A stretch of 64,000 nucleotides of DNA. It comes from Gloeophyllum trabeum ATCC 11539. Its lineage: Eukaryota; Basidiomycota; Agaricomycetes; Gloeophyllales; Gloeophyllaceae. Positions 35,455-47,919 of the stretch are shown in pieces. Numbering within the stretch: the first letter of the stretch is position 1; each line of letters starts with the position of its first letter. The stretch lies in contig NW_006920411.1 of the NCBI RefSeq assembly GCF_000344685.1, positions 2,729,910 to 2,793,909 of the forward strand, given 5' to 3'. Position numbers and translations under genes: made by a program. The notes under the pieces were generated by a model, which saw only the letters and a list, made by a program, of their open reading frames with translations, did no database searches and was not told the DNA's origin.

Positions 35455-37850
35455 CTAGTACGGCTCCAACCCCAGCACCCCCTGACAAGCGCCCTCCACA
35501 TCGACCACCTGCCCACGCATCAGCTCCGACAATCAATCAAGCAACCACCCGACAACCACGAGATCCACGTACCTCTTTCGGCGCGCTGACGCTGAGCACG
35601 ACGGGCTCGCCCTCGCACAAGAGCACCTCGTCCTGCATATGTAAGGGCGAGATTCGATCAGAGTGAGAGTGCGAGTGCGAGTGAGGGGAGAGAACGCAGA
35701 GCGCACCTCGATGCGGATGCCCATATTGTGGAAGTGCTTCGGGAAGAGGGGTGAGGAGGGTACGTACACGCCTACAGCAGCGTGCCAGAGAACGCGATAT
35801 GTTATACATACAGTGATGTGTGAAGAGCGAGAGCGTACCCGGTTCGACGGTGATGACCATGCCCGGCCGCAGTCTACCGACACGTCCAATGGTCAGATAA
35901 CACCGCGAGATGGGGAGGGGAGGGCACTCACGCCTCGCCCCTTTCGAAACTCGCGCTCTCGTGCAAATCTACCGCCCAAACCATACATCAGGCACGCACC
36001 ACCAACCCCCGTACACACGTAAGACTGAAGAAGACCCTCACCAATCCCGATAGGATGACTCAAGTAATGCGGGTACAGCTCCCTCTCGAGATCGCCCCTT
36101 TGCAGCCCGAAACCAATCTGGTTCAGCTCCTCCCTGAGTAACAGGCAACTCTGGCTGTGCAGCGAGTTCAATGACGGGGAGGAGGAGGATGGGGAGGGCG
36201 AGAGCGCGCAGGCCTGGATGAGCGATTTCTGCACGTTCAGAAGCGCCTGGTAGAGGTCCTTTTGAGCGGGGGTGAAGTTGCCCGAGGAGGGGAATGTGCG
36301 GGCTGCATAGGGTGGGGTCAGTGGGAGAAGGGGAGAGGCGGAGGGGGAAGGGCTGACTGATGTCTGAGGCGTAGCCACTGGGTTCATAGCGTACCAATGA
36401 GCCTCAGTTGTTAACAAGGGGCATGCGGCACGTACTTGTATTCACAACCAGCGTCGACGAGGACCATCTCCCCGTCTCGTACGATATGATTATTCGTGGT
36501 GTAGTGTATGATCAACGCGTTTGCCCTTGGCAACGAACAATGTCAGGGCGAACTAATAGTATTAGTGTGACGAGGAAACGCGCACCCGGATGCGACGACA
36601 GGAACGTACGCCGGGCGCTGCGCCCCCTCAAGTGCACATAGATACTCGAAATGGGCCGCGAGCGCGCTCTCCGGCACATCCGGGCTTGCGAAGCGCATCG
36701 TCTGCCCACAACCCAATCTCAGCTCCCCACCCGCCAAACATCGCTCGCACCGCTGAACGCTGACGCACCTTCGCATGCGCTCTGCCGCTGATGTCCGCCG
36801 CAGCGCGCATAACCTTCTGCTCCGCTTTGCTCTTCACCGCGCGCAGCCGCCCGACCTCCTTTGCGAGCGGCCGGCGCTTGCTCCCGCTCAGGCCCTCCAC
36901 GACGCTCTCGAACTCCCCCCGCGGCGCGAAGGGGGGCGCGAGGTACTTCAGGAGGGCGCGGCTGGCGGAGAGGGGGGTGGTGGTGATTGAGGAGGAGGAG
37001 CGCCGGCGGGAGGGCGTGGCGGAGGGGGGGAGGTCGACGTAGACGGAGGTGTACTGTGGGAGGAGGGATTTGAGCGTGGAGGGGAGGGAGGAGATGGGGA
37101 GGGCGTCGTCCGCGTGGAAGTGGGTGGCGACGTCTTGGAGGGAGGTTCTGGGCAAGCAAAGTGTGAGGAGTCAGGCGGGTTAGCTGGCGGGGGGTCGGGT
37201 AGTACCTTGCACCATCCCATTTTTCTTTGGCAGAGTCTTTGCCGGAGGAAAACATGGTCATGCGGTAGCCCCTTGAAGTCGAGTTTTTCTCTATCATACA
37301 GTGTAAGGGATTGTGCCACGAATAAGATATACACGTCACTTGCCAAGGATCACCGCAGACTCTGGCTCTTCGAAGCCGGTCAGATACCAAAAGTCTGACG
37401 CCTGCCGGTACTTGTAGCTGTTGAAGTTAGACTTGCGGCAGTACATACGGGTAATGACCCTCACAAGATTTCTTGCAGTTATATGAGCAAAGGGCGGAAA
37501 TAAGAGAAGAGCGGCGCTCACGTCCACTCATGTACTTGACAGGCGCTGCCACCGACACGACGATACTGTTCTCGGGCAGACTGTCCATGAGGTCTTTTCG
37601 CCGCCGTTCATACTCGTGCACGGGAATTCCTGGAGTCAATTCCCCGGCTTTCACTTGAACCAAAAGTTGCTAAACGCGCCCGCTCACGCGTCGGTCAAAA
37701 CTCACCAAGGTGCGGATGCGACTCCCATAACGGCTGGCCAAACTCTGAGGGCTTCGGGGGGTGCAGCGCATGCGCTGGCTCGGTGGCGTACCCCCGACGC
37801 AGGAGACGATGGAGAGGACGGAAGCAGGCCCTGGCTGTGAGCGCAGACAT
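35455..37850 (-). CDS. ICP55: Icp55-type mitochondrial aminopeptidase (M24B, Xaa-Pro aminopeptidase 3-like)
   Basis: M24 metallopeptidase; yeast Icp55 trims the N-termini of imported mitochondrial proteins after MPP cleavage. The first exon starts at ATG 37850 (MSALTARACFRPLHRLL) and contains RRGYATEP, an Arg-rich presequence without acidic residues that looks like a mitochondrial targeting signal. The amino-terminal domain follows: ELTPGIPVHEYERRRKDLM, RQASDFWYLTGFEEPESAVI. The pita-bread domain carries the metal ligands in VDAGCEYN, the DISRTFP block, SHPIGIDLHE, MVITVEPGVYVP and GIRIEDEVLL. The last exon ends at the TAG 35455-35457. A poly-Ser insertion (about 36165-36200) is a small species-specific addition. 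All metal-binding positions are present, so it should be active. Confidence 0.88.
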
Positions 37851-38092
37851 GAGCGTCGTCCAGGGCGGCGCCGTGTCGCTTTGTCAGGGCGGCTACGCAG
37901 CGTCCGGCCTGCTCCGGCCATCGCCGATCAGCCTCGATCGCCCGTCGAGAAGCACCGGTGGCGGTGCAGACAACGTGGGCATGCAAAAATCATGTGAAAA
38001 GTCCATCGGCCCCGTTGCAACGCGTTGTGGCCACCGCCATTTTGGTGACTTATGCGCTTTCTTTGTCGCCGTCGTCGCTGCAGCGTCAAGCA

Positions 38093-40787
38093 ATGGCGTC
38101 CAACTGGGACAGGTACTCGAGGTTCGGCATAGACGCTGCGTCGTCCGCCGCCGCGCTCGGCTTTTCTGCTGCCAAATTCGGGACCAAACTCGGCGTTGGT
38201 ACCATTCTTTCCATGGACTTTTCGTAACTGATTATCGTTTAGTTCTCTATTACTCGGGGCGTTGCGTCGACAGCGGCGAACATCACAGGCTCTGTCGTCG
38301 ACTATGCGCTCTTCGGCGGCGCGACCGGCGCAGGCAAGACGCTCAGCGGCGCCGTCTCGTCCGTCATCACTCTCATCGAACAAATCGCCCTCGCACCCAT
38401 CGTCCTGGGCGAGACCATCACCTCCACCTCCGTCATCGCCGCGCACTCCTCCATCAACGTCCTCTCCGCCATCTTTCCCGGCAGCGACGAGGCGTCCTTC
38501 TCCCTCGCCAGCTTCGTCGAGCTCGTCCGCAGGGAGTGGAACGACCCCGTCCTCCGCGAGTGCCTCCCCGAGCGCAGGTACGGCGTCACGGAGATCGCCA
38601 AGGCGCTCGTCGCCTGGGGCGCGCTGCAGGGCGTCACGGAGGAGTGGCAGGAGAAACGCTGGTTCAAGTATCTACGCGAAATCGACCCCGACGAAGACGC
38701 GCCGTACGAGCGCACAAGGCGGGACTCGCGCGTACATGTAACAAAGGACGTCATCTACCCCGGCCACCGCGGGCAGATCATCACCGCCGACATCGTCGAC
38801 GTCGGCCCCTCCCCTTCCCCCTCATCCCTACCTTCCACCCCCTCTCGCCACCTCCAAGTCCCCCGCCTCCCCCCGCTCAACCCCGCCGCGCCCCGCCGCC
38901 CGTCCAACGCCGAGCTCAAAGCGACGCTGCGCCGCCTCTCGAAGCTCGTCCTCGCCGGCTACGGCGGCGCCAGCCTCCTCTTCTTCGGCGTCTCCCTCGA
39001 CCCGCCCGACCCTGCTTCCTCCACCAACACGTCCTCCACGGGCTTCACGAGCGCCGCGCAGAAGGCCTCCGAGGAGGCGAAGCTCGCGCGCGCGGTGGAC
39101 GCCTCCGAGCAGGAGGCGTCGTCCGCTCCGCAGGATGACCCCGCCTCACCAAAGTCCCCCAGCACGACCTCGTCGTACGCGTGGTGGGACGTCCTCCTCG
39201 GCCGGCACGACCACGAGATCTTCACCAGGTTCGCGGACCACCTCGCCTCGGAGCAGGGCGAGAAGGAGCGCGAGCGCAAGGAGGCGCAGGTGCAGCGCGA
39301 GATGGTCGAGGAGCGCAAGCGCAAGATCAGCGCCGTCATCGGGAACGAGCGCTTGATGCCGCGTTTCTGGATCCTGCGCGACCACGGGCGGAGGCAGGTC
39401 GTGCTTGTTTTGAGAGGTAACGCAGCACGCTTAACTTGTGTAAGGATGTATGTATGCTGATTGGGCTTGAATTGGAATTTCACTATGAAGGCACGATGTC
39501 CCTGAACGAGCTCGCCGTCGACCTCACATGCGACCCCGAGGAGTTCGAGCCCGCCAGCAGCGCGCGCGACGGCGACATCGACGAAGAATCCGACATCCCG
39601 GGCGCCTTCCCCGTCGACGCGCAGATGCAGATGCAGATGCACCCCCTCCTCGCCCAGCACCGCCGCCAGCGCACGGCGTCCACTACCTCGACGCTCGGCG
39701 GGCCGCGGAAGTACCAGGTGCACGGGGGCATGCTGCGGATGGCGCGGGTCATGGGCGGGAAGGGCAAGCCGGTGCATGTCGCGGTGAAGGATGCGCTGAA
39801 GCGCAATCCCGGGTATGGTGGGTGATGATGCTTGGCTGCTGTGGTATTGGATTTGTGCGTTGACTGTGTTGCGCAGAGCTGGTGCTGTCAGGACACAGCT
39901 TGGGCGCGGGCGTCGCTGCGCTGTTGGGAATGGTGTGTATCGACGGTATGTGTATTTGGGTGCAGAGCTGTACTGATATAATCGGTACTGCCCACAGCTG
40001 TGGGCCGATCCAAGGACATGTCTAACCGTCCCCTCGAGCGGGCTCCCCGTCGGCCGGCGCGTCTCCGTCTACTGCTTCGCCCCACCGTGAGTCCCTCCCC
40101 CCCTCTCTCCCTCTTCCCCCTTCCCCCCTCCCCCTCCCCTCATTGACTCCTACTCACCCATTCACCAACAATACAGCTGCGTCGCCGACGGCCCCCTCTC
40201 CGCCCTCTGCGCCTCGCTCATCACCTCCTTCGTCTACTCGAACGACGTCGTCGCGCGGCTGTCGCTCGGCTCCGTGCGCGACATCACGCGCGCGGCGGCG
40301 TGGCTCTGCGACTCGCGGGACGACGGCTACGCGAGCGTGACGAAGCGCGCGCTGAAGCGCAAGACGGGGTTCGGCGCGGAGGAGGACCATGAGTGGGTAG
40401 GTCTTCCCTCCCCCGTCCCGCCTGACCCGGTCATGCAGTAATGTAATGTTATGTGGGTTTAGTTTTTGTCGATACGCAAGACGCTCGAGGCGAACATGCA
40501 CATGGCGAACATGTACCCGCCCGGCCGGGTGTGGTGGGCCGTGCGCGACGCGGACCTCCACCCGCGGAACCGCAGGTACACGAACAAGGACAGGAACAGG
40601 GCGCGCCTGTTTGAGGTGCTCGACGCGGAGAAGGTGTTTGACCAGATTATTTTTGCACGGGATATGTTGAGGTGCGTCTGGCTTCTGTCGCCATCTTTGT
40701 TCTCGTGCTGGGCCGCTTACGCGGGTGTCTGGGCACAGTTCGCATTTGCCGCATCAGTATGATAGGGTTCTGCATGACCTCTCGTGA
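38093..40787 (+). CDS. Class 3 lipase, diacylglycerol-lipase-like
   Basis: Serine hydrolase of the lipase_3 family resembling sn-1-specific diacylglycerol lipases. ATG 38093 (MASNWDRYSRFGID) begins exon 1; a short intron ends at about 38242 and a long exon follows. Hydrophobic stretches early (GVASTAANITGSVVDYALFGG) suggest membrane association. The lipase core starts near 39300 (MPRFWILRDHGRRQVVLVLRG). The nucleophile elbow is VLSGHSLGAGVAALLG (about 39880-39930, Ser in GxSxG). Downstream VYCFAPPCVAD and SFVYSNDVVARLS contain the usual catalytic Asp region. The last exon, reached by a splice ending at about 40739, reads SHLPHQYDRVLHDLS with the stop at 40785-40787, as in fungal relatives. 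The intron around 40087-40178 is an almost pure pyrimidine run. It is divergent from the Icp55 gene, 242 bp apart. Confidence 0.85.
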
Positions 40788-41986
40788 GGGTAGAGTTTGC
40801 TATAGACGGCGTTTCGTTGCATGCATTGTACGTTATAGAATTGATAGGTGTACAATGTACATGGCCGGTATGATCCTAGTCTCGTGCATTCGGTTTACCC
40901 CCGTCGTTCACAAGGGGAATAACTCAGGAATGGATATCATTTGGGGAGACACTGGCAGCGGCCATACGTACTCTGCCGCAAGGTTACTTGGAGTCTAAGT
41001 GACCCTTCCTATCGGACTGTCTTCAAAGTTCAGGGCCATTTTACAACAACGAGGAAATTTCGCGCCATCTTTGAGTGCGGGGACGTACTCATCAGACACT
41101 GCGGGCAGAGACCGATGTCCCGCTGGCGTGCATGCTATGAACATGCCCCGGTTGGGAGAACACTTTCCTAGAATGGTCTTTGTTGGACCATGACGTGGAG
41201 ATGGAGAATGTCCTTTGAATGAACAAAGGCAGATCCACGGGACATTTACTATGCTCTCTAAAAATTAGGGGACATTTGATTCACATTGTTCTCTCATTCT
41301 TTATGTCTCTGCCAAGTCCCACTTCGGAGCATGCAAGGAAAGTGTTCTCCCACCTATTTCATGAATGACAAATGTCCGGTGGCGGGACATCGGTGTTTGC
41401 CCGCTGTGAGAGTGCCTCAAGCAAAGGCCGCACCGGTCTCTTCAGTCAGACTTTCGCGGCAAAGGCACTGCCGCCGCTGCAAAACGGGACGGGTACATTC
41501 GGCAAAGCTCTGACCATTCAGCGGAGAGAGACGGGAAGTAACTGCGTCCAATCAGAGTCCGGTTATTCCTAACCCCCGATCGCCTTGTTTGGCGAGGCCT
41601 TTCCCGTATGACCAGCGAAACGGTTTGCCCACGGAAGGTCCATACAGTACAGTAATGTCGCTCTGGCCAGTCTCTAGAGCAATTCAAGACCGGGCGAGGC
41701 AAGGCGAGTGAACCGGTGCCGACGGCTGCATTGGATTTGGCCAAATCCTGCAACATCGGAAAGGGGAGGGAGACAGCAGGAGGGATGTTATAAAAGCTCG
41801 CAAGGATGGCTGAAGGGGTCGCACCTAGCCTGGACTTACAAGTACGTACGGGACACAAGCGTAGCCGAAGCGGTACTGATCATAACCACGTCTTCGTCTC
41901 GTTTAGATCCGTCTCAACTCTATCGTCTTTACGATCCCGCATCCCCGTCCGGCTCCTTATCAATTTCACCTTATCGCGCACCCACC
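40788..41986. other. Intergenic region upstream of the protoglobin gene
   Basis: About 1.2 kb between two plus-strand genes. No gene was recognised. It contains a cluster of six GGACAT/ATGTCC hexamers between 41115 and 41390 (separate entry). The last 90 bases before the start codon are CT-rich, as in many fungal promoters. Confidence 0.5.
41115..41390. promoter_or_regulatory. Cluster of six GGACAT/ATGTCC hexamers
   Basis: Copies lie at 41115-41120 and 41208-41213 (ATGTCC), 41240-41245 and 41270-41275 (GGACAT), 41372-41377 (ATGTCC) and 41385-41390 (GGACAT). Two neighbours (41372 and 41385) form an inverted pair seven bases apart. By chance a given hexamer on either strand should occur about once per 2 kb. 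The cluster sits 600-870 bp upstream of the protoglobin start. It could be an operator array or decayed repeat DNA. Confidence 0.45.
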
Positions 41987-42809
41987 ATGCCGTCGAAAAT
42001 CTCCCGCGTCGACCCTCACTCCCTGACCGACCTCCCATCCCGGGTCCACTACCTGAAGGAATTCCTTCAATTCACCGACGAGGACGGCGCCGCCATCCAA
42101 TCCTCCGCCCCGCTTCTCAGCGCACTCCTCCCTACCATCCTCGACACCGTATACACTCACCTTCTCTCTTTCGACATCACCGCCAGGGCATTCGTACCCA
42201 AGCAGCCCGAGCAGAGCGGGGCTGGAGGGGCCGCCAGTGTGGAGGAGCTCTCGCTCGAACACCCCAATATCAAGCACCGCAAGGACTTCCTGGGGCAGTA
42301 CTTCGTGAAGCTGGTGAGCAACAAGGATTGGAGCGACGCGAGCCCCTTCTGGTGCTACCTCGACCTCGTCGGCGTGATGCATACCGGCGAGCCGGGCTTC
42401 AAGCATCGCGCGAAGAGGCCCGAGCTGCGGGTCGAGTTCATCCATATGGGTCTGCTGCTTGGGTGGGTCGAGGATCTCGTTGCGGACGCGGTGCTCCAGG
42501 AGGCGAGCTTGGATCTGCAGACGAAGGCGAAGGTGATCCGGGCGTTTAACAAGCTGCTGTGGATACAGAATGACCTCTTCGCGAGGCATTATGTTGTCGA
42601 CCCCGCATCGGGGACACTCCCCAAAGGCTCCGAGGCAAAGAAGGTGCGTTTTGTCCTGCTACTCAGCTCCCTTAGGTTGGGCAATTGACAGTTCGGCTTT
42701 CTAGCTTTTGCTCTCTGCGTCTTCGGATAACAAAACGCTAGCTATCGCCGGCGGGGTCGCAGCAGCTGTCAGCGCTGCAGTTTGGCTCGTGCGCTCCTTG
42801 TGGTCGTAG
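41987..42809 (+). CDS. Protoglobin-domain protein with C-terminal membrane anchor
   Basis: Single-domain haem globin of the protoglobin/globin-coupled-sensor class. From ATG 41987 (MPSKISRVDPHSL) the helical domain runs about residues 10-200: VHYLKEFLQFTDEDGAAI, LLPTILDTVYTHLLSFD, HRKDFLGQYFVKLV, FWCYLDLVGVMHTGE and VEFIHMGLLLGWVEDLV. The His in GVMHTGE and the His in EFIHMG are candidates for the proximal ligand; which one binds haem cannot be settled here. One intron (about 42642-42703) separates the final exon, which encodes a single hydrophobic segment, TLAIAGGVAAAVSAAVWLV, ending in RSLWS and a stop at 42807-42809. This looks like a tail anchor that would place the globin on a membrane facing the cytosol. 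Ligand and role are unknown. Confidence 0.82.
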
Positions 42810-43396
42810 GATGATACCTTGGAAGCTCTTGTCACTCTGTTAATGTATTATATCGACTGTGTAATATCCGTATAGGTTACGAGCAGGCGCTTATTTATGG
42901 ACGGAACTCACTACCGTTGGCTCATCTTGCAGTCCCTGAAATGAGTTGGCGGTTCGGATCGTCGGCTTGCTCGAGCCAGCCTCCTGTAGACTCTAACTGA
43001 CAGAGTCAGGATGGCCAGCACTTTCTTCTACCACAAACTTCAGTCCCGTGTACCATGTCCACTTCATTTGCATGATCGACTCAGTCCAGATTGTTTCCGC
43101 AGAGCGCGCGGGGTCGCGGGCGCCATACGGATGATTTTATCGACTTCGAATCAGTATTCATCTCAAAGCAGAGCGAAAGCCTCGATGAACATAGAACATG
43201 TTGAACTCGGAGATGGAGGACATGTTAGACCCGGCCAAAATGAGAAATCTCGGGAAAGATACACTCCGATAAACAAAAGCTGACTCTTCAGCCACCTTCA
43301 CGGTACCGCTCCCGCCGTTCTCAGCGCTGCGTCCCGTCCCATCCCCTCCTGCTCTCTCTTTTTCTTGACTAGCTTACTTCTCACTCGTCCTCCATC
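42810..43396. promoter_or_regulatory. eIF5B upstream region with CT-rich core promoter
   Basis: About 590 bp without a gene. The last 90 bases (about 43305-43396) are strongly pyrimidine-rich, as is common just upstream of highly expressed fungal translation genes. Nothing else was recognised. Confidence 0.45.
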
Positions 43397-46300
43397 ATGG
43401 CTCCGAAAAACAAGGGAAAGAAAGGCAAAAAGCAGGATGACGATGACTTCTGGTGCGCATCCCCGCGGACTCGTGATCGGGGATTGTAAGGCTCATCTCG
43501 CCGCCAGGGAAAACGCAGGCGTTTCGGTTGCGAACAATAATGTTGCGGAAGATGCCTCCGATGGAGAGGTTGCGCCGAAGAAGGGCGGGTTCAGCGGGTT
43601 CGCGGCCGCGGGCCTGTCCGTGGAGGAGCCCCCTGATGTCCCGGATGAGGAGGAGGATTTCGGTGGGCTGATGGTACGTGACATGTCATTCGCCCTCCTT
43701 GCAGGATGATCGCTGAGTCTTACTATCTATGTACAGTCTACATTGAAAGCATCGTCGAAGAAGAAGGATAAGAAGAAGAACAAAAAGGCAGCGGCCGAGG
43801 AGGACGTCGACTTTGCAAACGGAGATGCTGCCGAAGACGCCGCACCCAAAGCGGCACCTAAAGAGGTCACAGCTGAGGAGCTCGCGGACGAGGAGTGGGG
43901 TCCGGCGAAGGAGAAGGGGAAGAAGGGCAAGAAGGCCAAGGGCAAGCAGGGGAAGGCTGCGGACGAGGAGGAGGCTAACGAGGAGGCTGCCGGTACGTGT
44001 CTCTGTTTACAGTACTCTATGCTCGTACTCATTCACACACCAAGGCACGCCAGAGCCTACTCAGGCCGTTGCCCCGGCAGCTCCGTCTCCTGCTCCTAAG
44101 GATGAGGAAGAGGGCGAAGATGGTGAGGGAGGTCCGCGAATACTATCCAAGAAGGAGAAGGAAAAGCTGAAGAAGGAGCGGGAGAAGGTTTGGTCTCATT
44201 CTACCTACCGGGATCTGTCGTTGACCGTTGTGGCGCATAGGCTAAGAAGAAGGCTCAGGCCGCTGCCAAGAAAGCTACTGGGGGCGCATCAGCGGAGAAA
44301 ACGCCGGAGCCGGAGGCTGCACCAGCCGTGGCTGCACCGGCCCCGGAGAAGGAGGAGGAAGACGACGAGGAGGAGGGCGGTGCCGGAGGTGATGCCGCGA
44401 AGAAGAAAAAGAAGAAGAAAAAGGGTGCCAAGAAGGAGGAGGAGCCTGCGCCTGCTGCAGGGAAGAAGAAGGGCCCAGCAGGTATCAGTGCGCTGAAGGC
44501 ACTGATGGAGGAGAAGAAGCGGTTGGAGGAGGAGGCCCGGAGGAGGGAGGAAGAGGAGCGGCTGAGGATTGAGGAGGAGGAGCGGAGGGCGGCTGAGGAG
44601 GAAAGGAAGCGGGAGGAGGAGAAGCAGCGGAGGAAGGAGAAGGAGAAGGCTAAGAAGGAGCAAGCGAAGAAGGAGGGACGATTGCTCACCAAAAAGCAGA
44701 AGGAAGAGCGGGCGGCTGCAGAGAGGAGAAAGCAGGCCTTACTGGCTAGTGGCGTGCAGATCGAGGGTTTGCAGCAGCCTAGTAGTGGCGCTCCCAAGAA
44801 GGTGGTATACGAGAACAGGAAGAAGAAGCCGGCTGTCGCGAGTTCAGGCACCAGGGATTCAACGCCTGCGCCGGAGACGAAACCTTCCACTCCCGAACCG
44901 CCCGCGCCTCTAGAGCCCGAAGTGACCAAACCCGTAGAGAAGGCTGATGACGTGAAAAGCGACTGGGACGCGTCGAGCGATGACGAGAAGGAGAAGGCGC
45001 CAGCCAAAGCTGAGGGTGTCAAGAGTGATTGGGATGCCAGCAGCGACGAGGAGGAGGGAGAGAAGAAGCCTAGCGCGCCTGCGAAAGGTATAACTTGACT
45101 GTTTTCTGGAGAAGCGGCATGACCTGACCTCTCCGTGTAGCAAATGGCGCCAACGGTACTGCTAAAGCTGGACAACCTGCTAAGGCCCCTGCGAAAACTA
45201 CTGCAGCTGCTGGAAAGGCGGCTCCTGCTAAACCAGCAGCCAAGCCTGCCAATGGAGCGATGAAAGCTGAGTCAGAATCCGAATCTGAGGAGGACAGCGA
45301 CGACAGCGACTCGGAAGAAGACTCTTCTGAAGAGGAGACATCGTCTGATGAGTCTGAGGACATGACTCAGGCGCAGAAACTGGCGGCACAGAAAAAGGCT
45401 GAGGCTGCTGCGAGAAGGGCCAAAGCCCATGAGGAGGCTTTGCAGAAGCGGAACAAGGACGATCTGCGGAGTCCTATATGTTGTATTCTCGGTCACGTTG
45501 ATACCGGTAAGACTAAGTTGCTGGACAAGGTACGTGTTCAGAAGGCTATAGTCATGAGGAACTGCTAATCGTGGATTGCAGATCCGTCAAACGAACGTCC
45601 AAGAGGGTGAGGCTGGGGGTATCACACAGCAAATTGGTGCAACCTACTTCCCCATCGACGCGATCAAGCAGAAGACTGCAGTTATGAACGCGGACGGCAA
45701 GTTCGAGTACAAAATTCCTGGTCTTTTGATCATCGATACACCCGGCCACGAGTCCTTCACCAACTTGCGTTCAAGAGGCAGTTCGCTGTGTAACATCGCC
45801 ATCCTGGTTGTTGACATCATGGTACGTGAAATGATGTGAGTCCTCTACGTCAGCTCTCATCTAACTATTCAATTAGCACGGCTTGGAGCCTCAGACACTG
45901 GAGTCCTTGAGGTTGTTACGTGACAGAAAGACGCCTTTCATCGTTGCCCTTAACAAGGTATGACTTGCGTTGCACTGCCTCTGGACGTCTCCCATAACTT
46001 CCCCTAGATTGACCGTATGTATGGCTGGGAACCGACGCCGGATAATGCGTTCCGAGACTCCTTGGCGAAACAAAAACGCTCTGTTCAGCGGGAATTCGAG
46101 GATCGAGTGCAAAAGACCATCGTGGCATTCGCCGAGCAAGGTCTCAACGCTGTTCTCTACTATGAGAACAAGAGCTTTGCCCGGAATGTCTCTCTCGTCC
46201 CAACGTCCGCGATAACTGGCGAGGGCATACCAGATATGATTATGCTCCTCGTCAATCTCACGCAGCAACGTATGTCGGAGCGTCTGATGTACCTGTCTGA

Positions 46301-47747
46301 ACTTGAGTGTACGGTATTGGAGGTCAAGGTTATCGAGGGTCTTGGTACGACCATCGATGTTGTTTTGGTCAATGGTTACTTGCGCGAAGGGGATAGGATT
46401 GTGGTCTGCGGTTTGAACGGACCTATAGTCACGCAGATCCGTGCCTTACTGACTCCGCAGCCTCTACGGGAGCTTCGCATAAAGGTGGGCAATTTCGACG
46501 ATCTCTAGAAGACTGCATCTCACAACAATCGCTCAGTCCGCGTATGTTCATCACAAAGAAGTCAAGGCTGCATTGGGTGTGAAGATTGCCGCCCCAGACT
46601 TGGAGAAAGCGATTGCTGGTTCTCGTCTTCTGGTCGTAGGACCTGACGATGACGAGGAGGAGATGATGGAGGAGGTCATGTCTGATCTTACGTCCTTGCT
46701 GAATAACATCGACAAGTCCGGCCGTGGGGTCTGTGTACAGGCCTCGACTCTTGGTTCTCTGGAAGCTTTGCTAGACTTCTTGAAGAGCAGCAAGATCCCC
46801 GTCTCCGGCATCAACATCGGGCCTGTGCACAAGCGGGACGTCATGCGTGCGGCGACTATGCTTGAGAAGCAGCGGGAACTTGCCTGTATCCTCTGTTTCG
46901 ATGTGCCGGTAGATTCTGAAGCAGAGCGCCTGGCTGAGGAGATGGGCATCCGGCTGTTCAAGGGTATGCGTTATCTTTACAACATCGAGACGATATAACT
47001 GACCATAGTCCAGCTGATATCATTTACCATTTGTTCGATGCCTTCACGGCGTATAACAATGAGATCATGGAGGCGAAGCGCAGAGATGCTGCTCCTCAAG
47101 CTGTTTGGCCCTGTCGACTCAAGATCATTGCGGCCTTTGCCAAGCGAGACCCGATTATCCTTGGTGTCGACATCATTGACGGTACCCTGCGCGTGGGCAC
47201 TCCCCTCTGCGTCGTGAAAGTCGACCCAGTGACAAAGAAGAAGGAGATTGTTGAGCTCGGCAAGATGTAAGCTCGCGTCCTCTATTTTGGTTTTGCGTCT
47301 AACGATCATTGCAGCTCTTCTCTCGAGATCAATCACAAGTCGCAAGAGGTGAATCGACTCGGGTTATTAAGGGTGTATCTATGATCTGACGCATGTTTCA
47401 TTCAGGTGGTCAAAAAGTCGCAAGCTGGCGGTGGTGTGGCTGTTAAGATAGAACACGCTGTCTATCAGACACCCAAGATGTTCGGACGGCATTTCGACGA
47501 GAAGGATGAGATAGTCAGCCGTATATCTCGTCAAAGTATCGATGTACTCAAGGTAAGGATTGAAGCTGATCGTTGCGTTAGTTCTTGTCTGACCCGCTGT
47601 CTTTTCTTGCAGACTCACTTTAGGGCCGAGGTCTCCAACGAGGAATGGCTGCTCATCAAGGGCCTGAAGTCGGTCAGTAAAATTAGTTTCGTGATGTGTC
47701 TTGCTTTCTCTGACACTGTTGGGGATCAGCTCCTTGACATTCCATGA
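43397..47747 (+). CDS. FUN12: Translation initiation factor eIF5B (IF2-type GTPase)
   Basis: GTPase that joins the 60S to the 40S subunit at the start codon. ATG 43397 ([19 protein letters not shown]) opens a long, charged Lys/Glu/Ala-rich N-terminal half spread over several exons, including an Arg/Glu coiled-coil-like stretch (about 44500-44690) and two [15 protein letters not shown] repeats (44956-45060). The GTPase domain is complete: GHVDTGKT (G1, about 45490), [13 protein letters not shown] (switch I), IDTPGHESF (G3), NKIDRMYGW (G4) and [10 protein letters not shown] (G5). Domains II to IV follow, with [12 protein letters not shown] and [10 protein letters not shown], and the C-terminus ends [13 protein letters not shown] at the TGA 47745-47747. 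The last intron carries an in-frame-looking extension that must be removed. Every motif is intact. Confidence 0.95.
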
Positions 47748-47919
47748 GAGCGCGTACCTCATCGCAACCTCATCGCGCCTCACTCCGCCCTTATCTCTCC
47801 ATCTTGTCCACACAGTTGTCTTACATAAGCACATGTATTTATACACCCGCAATTTGTGCGATTAGCATCCCTGTATCCTCTTTTCACTGCTTCTTCATCG
47901 CTTCTGTGGAGGACCCACT

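Noticed and set aside
37783..39138. 451-residue plus-strand open frame rich in Arg/His/Pro
   Set aside because: It overlaps the Icp55 first exon and the lipase exons in a different frame and has the Arg/His/Pro bias of a shadow frame in GC-rich coding DNA.
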